From contig NZ_JAGIPX010000005.1 of NCBI RefSeq assembly GCF_017814945.1, positions 168,665 to 232,664 on the forward strand: a stretch of DNA of 64,000 nucleotides, read 5' to 3'. The notes beneath the pieces are model-generated. The model saw nothing but the letters and a program-made list of their open reading frames with translations. It ran no database searches and was not told the DNA's origin. Shown piece by piece: positions 63,818 to 64,000 of the stretch; position 1 is the first letter of the stretch; every line of letters begins with the position of its first letter. A program made the position numbers and the translations under genes. The stretch is from Paraburkholderia sp. LEh10 (GTDB taxonomy: Bacteria > Pseudomonadota > Gammaproteobacteria > Burkholderiales > Burkholderiaceae).

Positions 63818-64000
63818 TTACTCGCCCGTCTGTTCCGGCCAGTGACGCAGGCCCGGTCCGTTTGCCGCGAGTTCCGGCTCGAGTTCGCGCGAGGCTTCGT
63901 TCGATGAAGCGATCCAGCGCGCACGCATCGGCGCGAGGATGAACTTGGCCGACACGCCCGCCGCAATCGTGATCACGGCCGACACGATGAACACCAGGTT
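63818..64000 (-). CDS. MFS transporter, C-terminal part
   Basis: An open frame entering from the right edge and ending in TAA at 63818-63820 gives 60 residues: a last hydrophobic helix (LVFIVSAVITIAAGVSAKFI) and the cytoplasmic tail LAPMRARW. This arrangement matches the end of OFA-type (oxalate/formate antiporter-like) major facilitator proteins. Most of the gene lies outside. It reads into the LysR gene with a 31-bp gap. Confidence 0.6.
   Translation of the reverse strand, partial: NLVFIVSAVITIAAGVSAKFILAPMRARWIASSNEASRELEPELAANGPGLRHWPEQTGE

Overview
The window looks like chromosomal DNA of a beta-proteobacterium of the order Burkholderiales, most likely Paraburkholderia, Caballeronia or Burkholderia. 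This rests on high GC with strong GC3 bias, flhDC, a LysR/llpE/RND efflux locus laid out like bpeT-llpE-bpeEF-oprC (ceoR-llpE-ceoAB-opcM), a 1613-residue NAD-glutamate dehydrogenase, DUF4148 and DUF2968 proteins, and a CGKPM-containing dispersed repeat. No rRNA, tRNA, CRISPR array, prophage or transposase was seen.

Region by region. 1-2336: the end of flhD, flhC and a terminator, then mntH. 2400-8550 (minus): a compact six-gene unit with overlapping stops and starts, metQ - LLM flavin monooxygenase - metN - metI - ferritin-like protein - acyl-CoA-dehydrogenase-like flavoprotein. It reads as an organosulfur import and desulfurisation operon, and a 10-residue Cys-containing uORF plus a GC hairpin lie in its leader. 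8946-17160: RND efflux operon with a divergent LysR regulator. 17330-26249: DUF4148-like protein, a 22-codon mini-ORF, purine nucleoside permease, CDF transporter, selD, and gdh. 26622-31500: hydrolase plus M14 peptidase, then phnCDE.

31538-32419 has no clear gene. It holds a simple repeat and an ~830-bp imperfect inverted repeat whose two 32-bp palindromes differ by compensatory changes. 32559-38233: MobA-like nucleotidyltransferase, PIG-L deacetylase, a cobalt-type nitrile hydratase operon and kup. 38446-40946: a good promoter, an ~800-nt leader with small ORFs, and a divergent Nramp transporter. 41280-44992: a double-glycine-leader small peptide, a degenerate LytM lipoprotein, a cupin, DUF2968 and DUF4148 proteins. 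45313-55330: gnd, methyltransferase, PPOX flavoprotein, sirtuin, SDR, amino-acid binding protein, dadA, LysR, polysaccharide deacetylase and GlsB-type protein. 55679-64000: DUF2252, two glycosyltransferase-like genes, a lipoprotein, a LysE exporter, aldehyde dehydrogenase, LysR and the end of an MFS transporter.

The most promising undescribed material is the sulfur operon with its uncharacterised ferritin-like member and Cys uORF, the RiPP-like peptide at 41280-41513, the Nramp leader with a Pro/Asp-rich uORF, the Asp-nucleophile LlpE, and the covarying inverted-repeat element. All functions are inferred from reading translated sequence. No database search was run.
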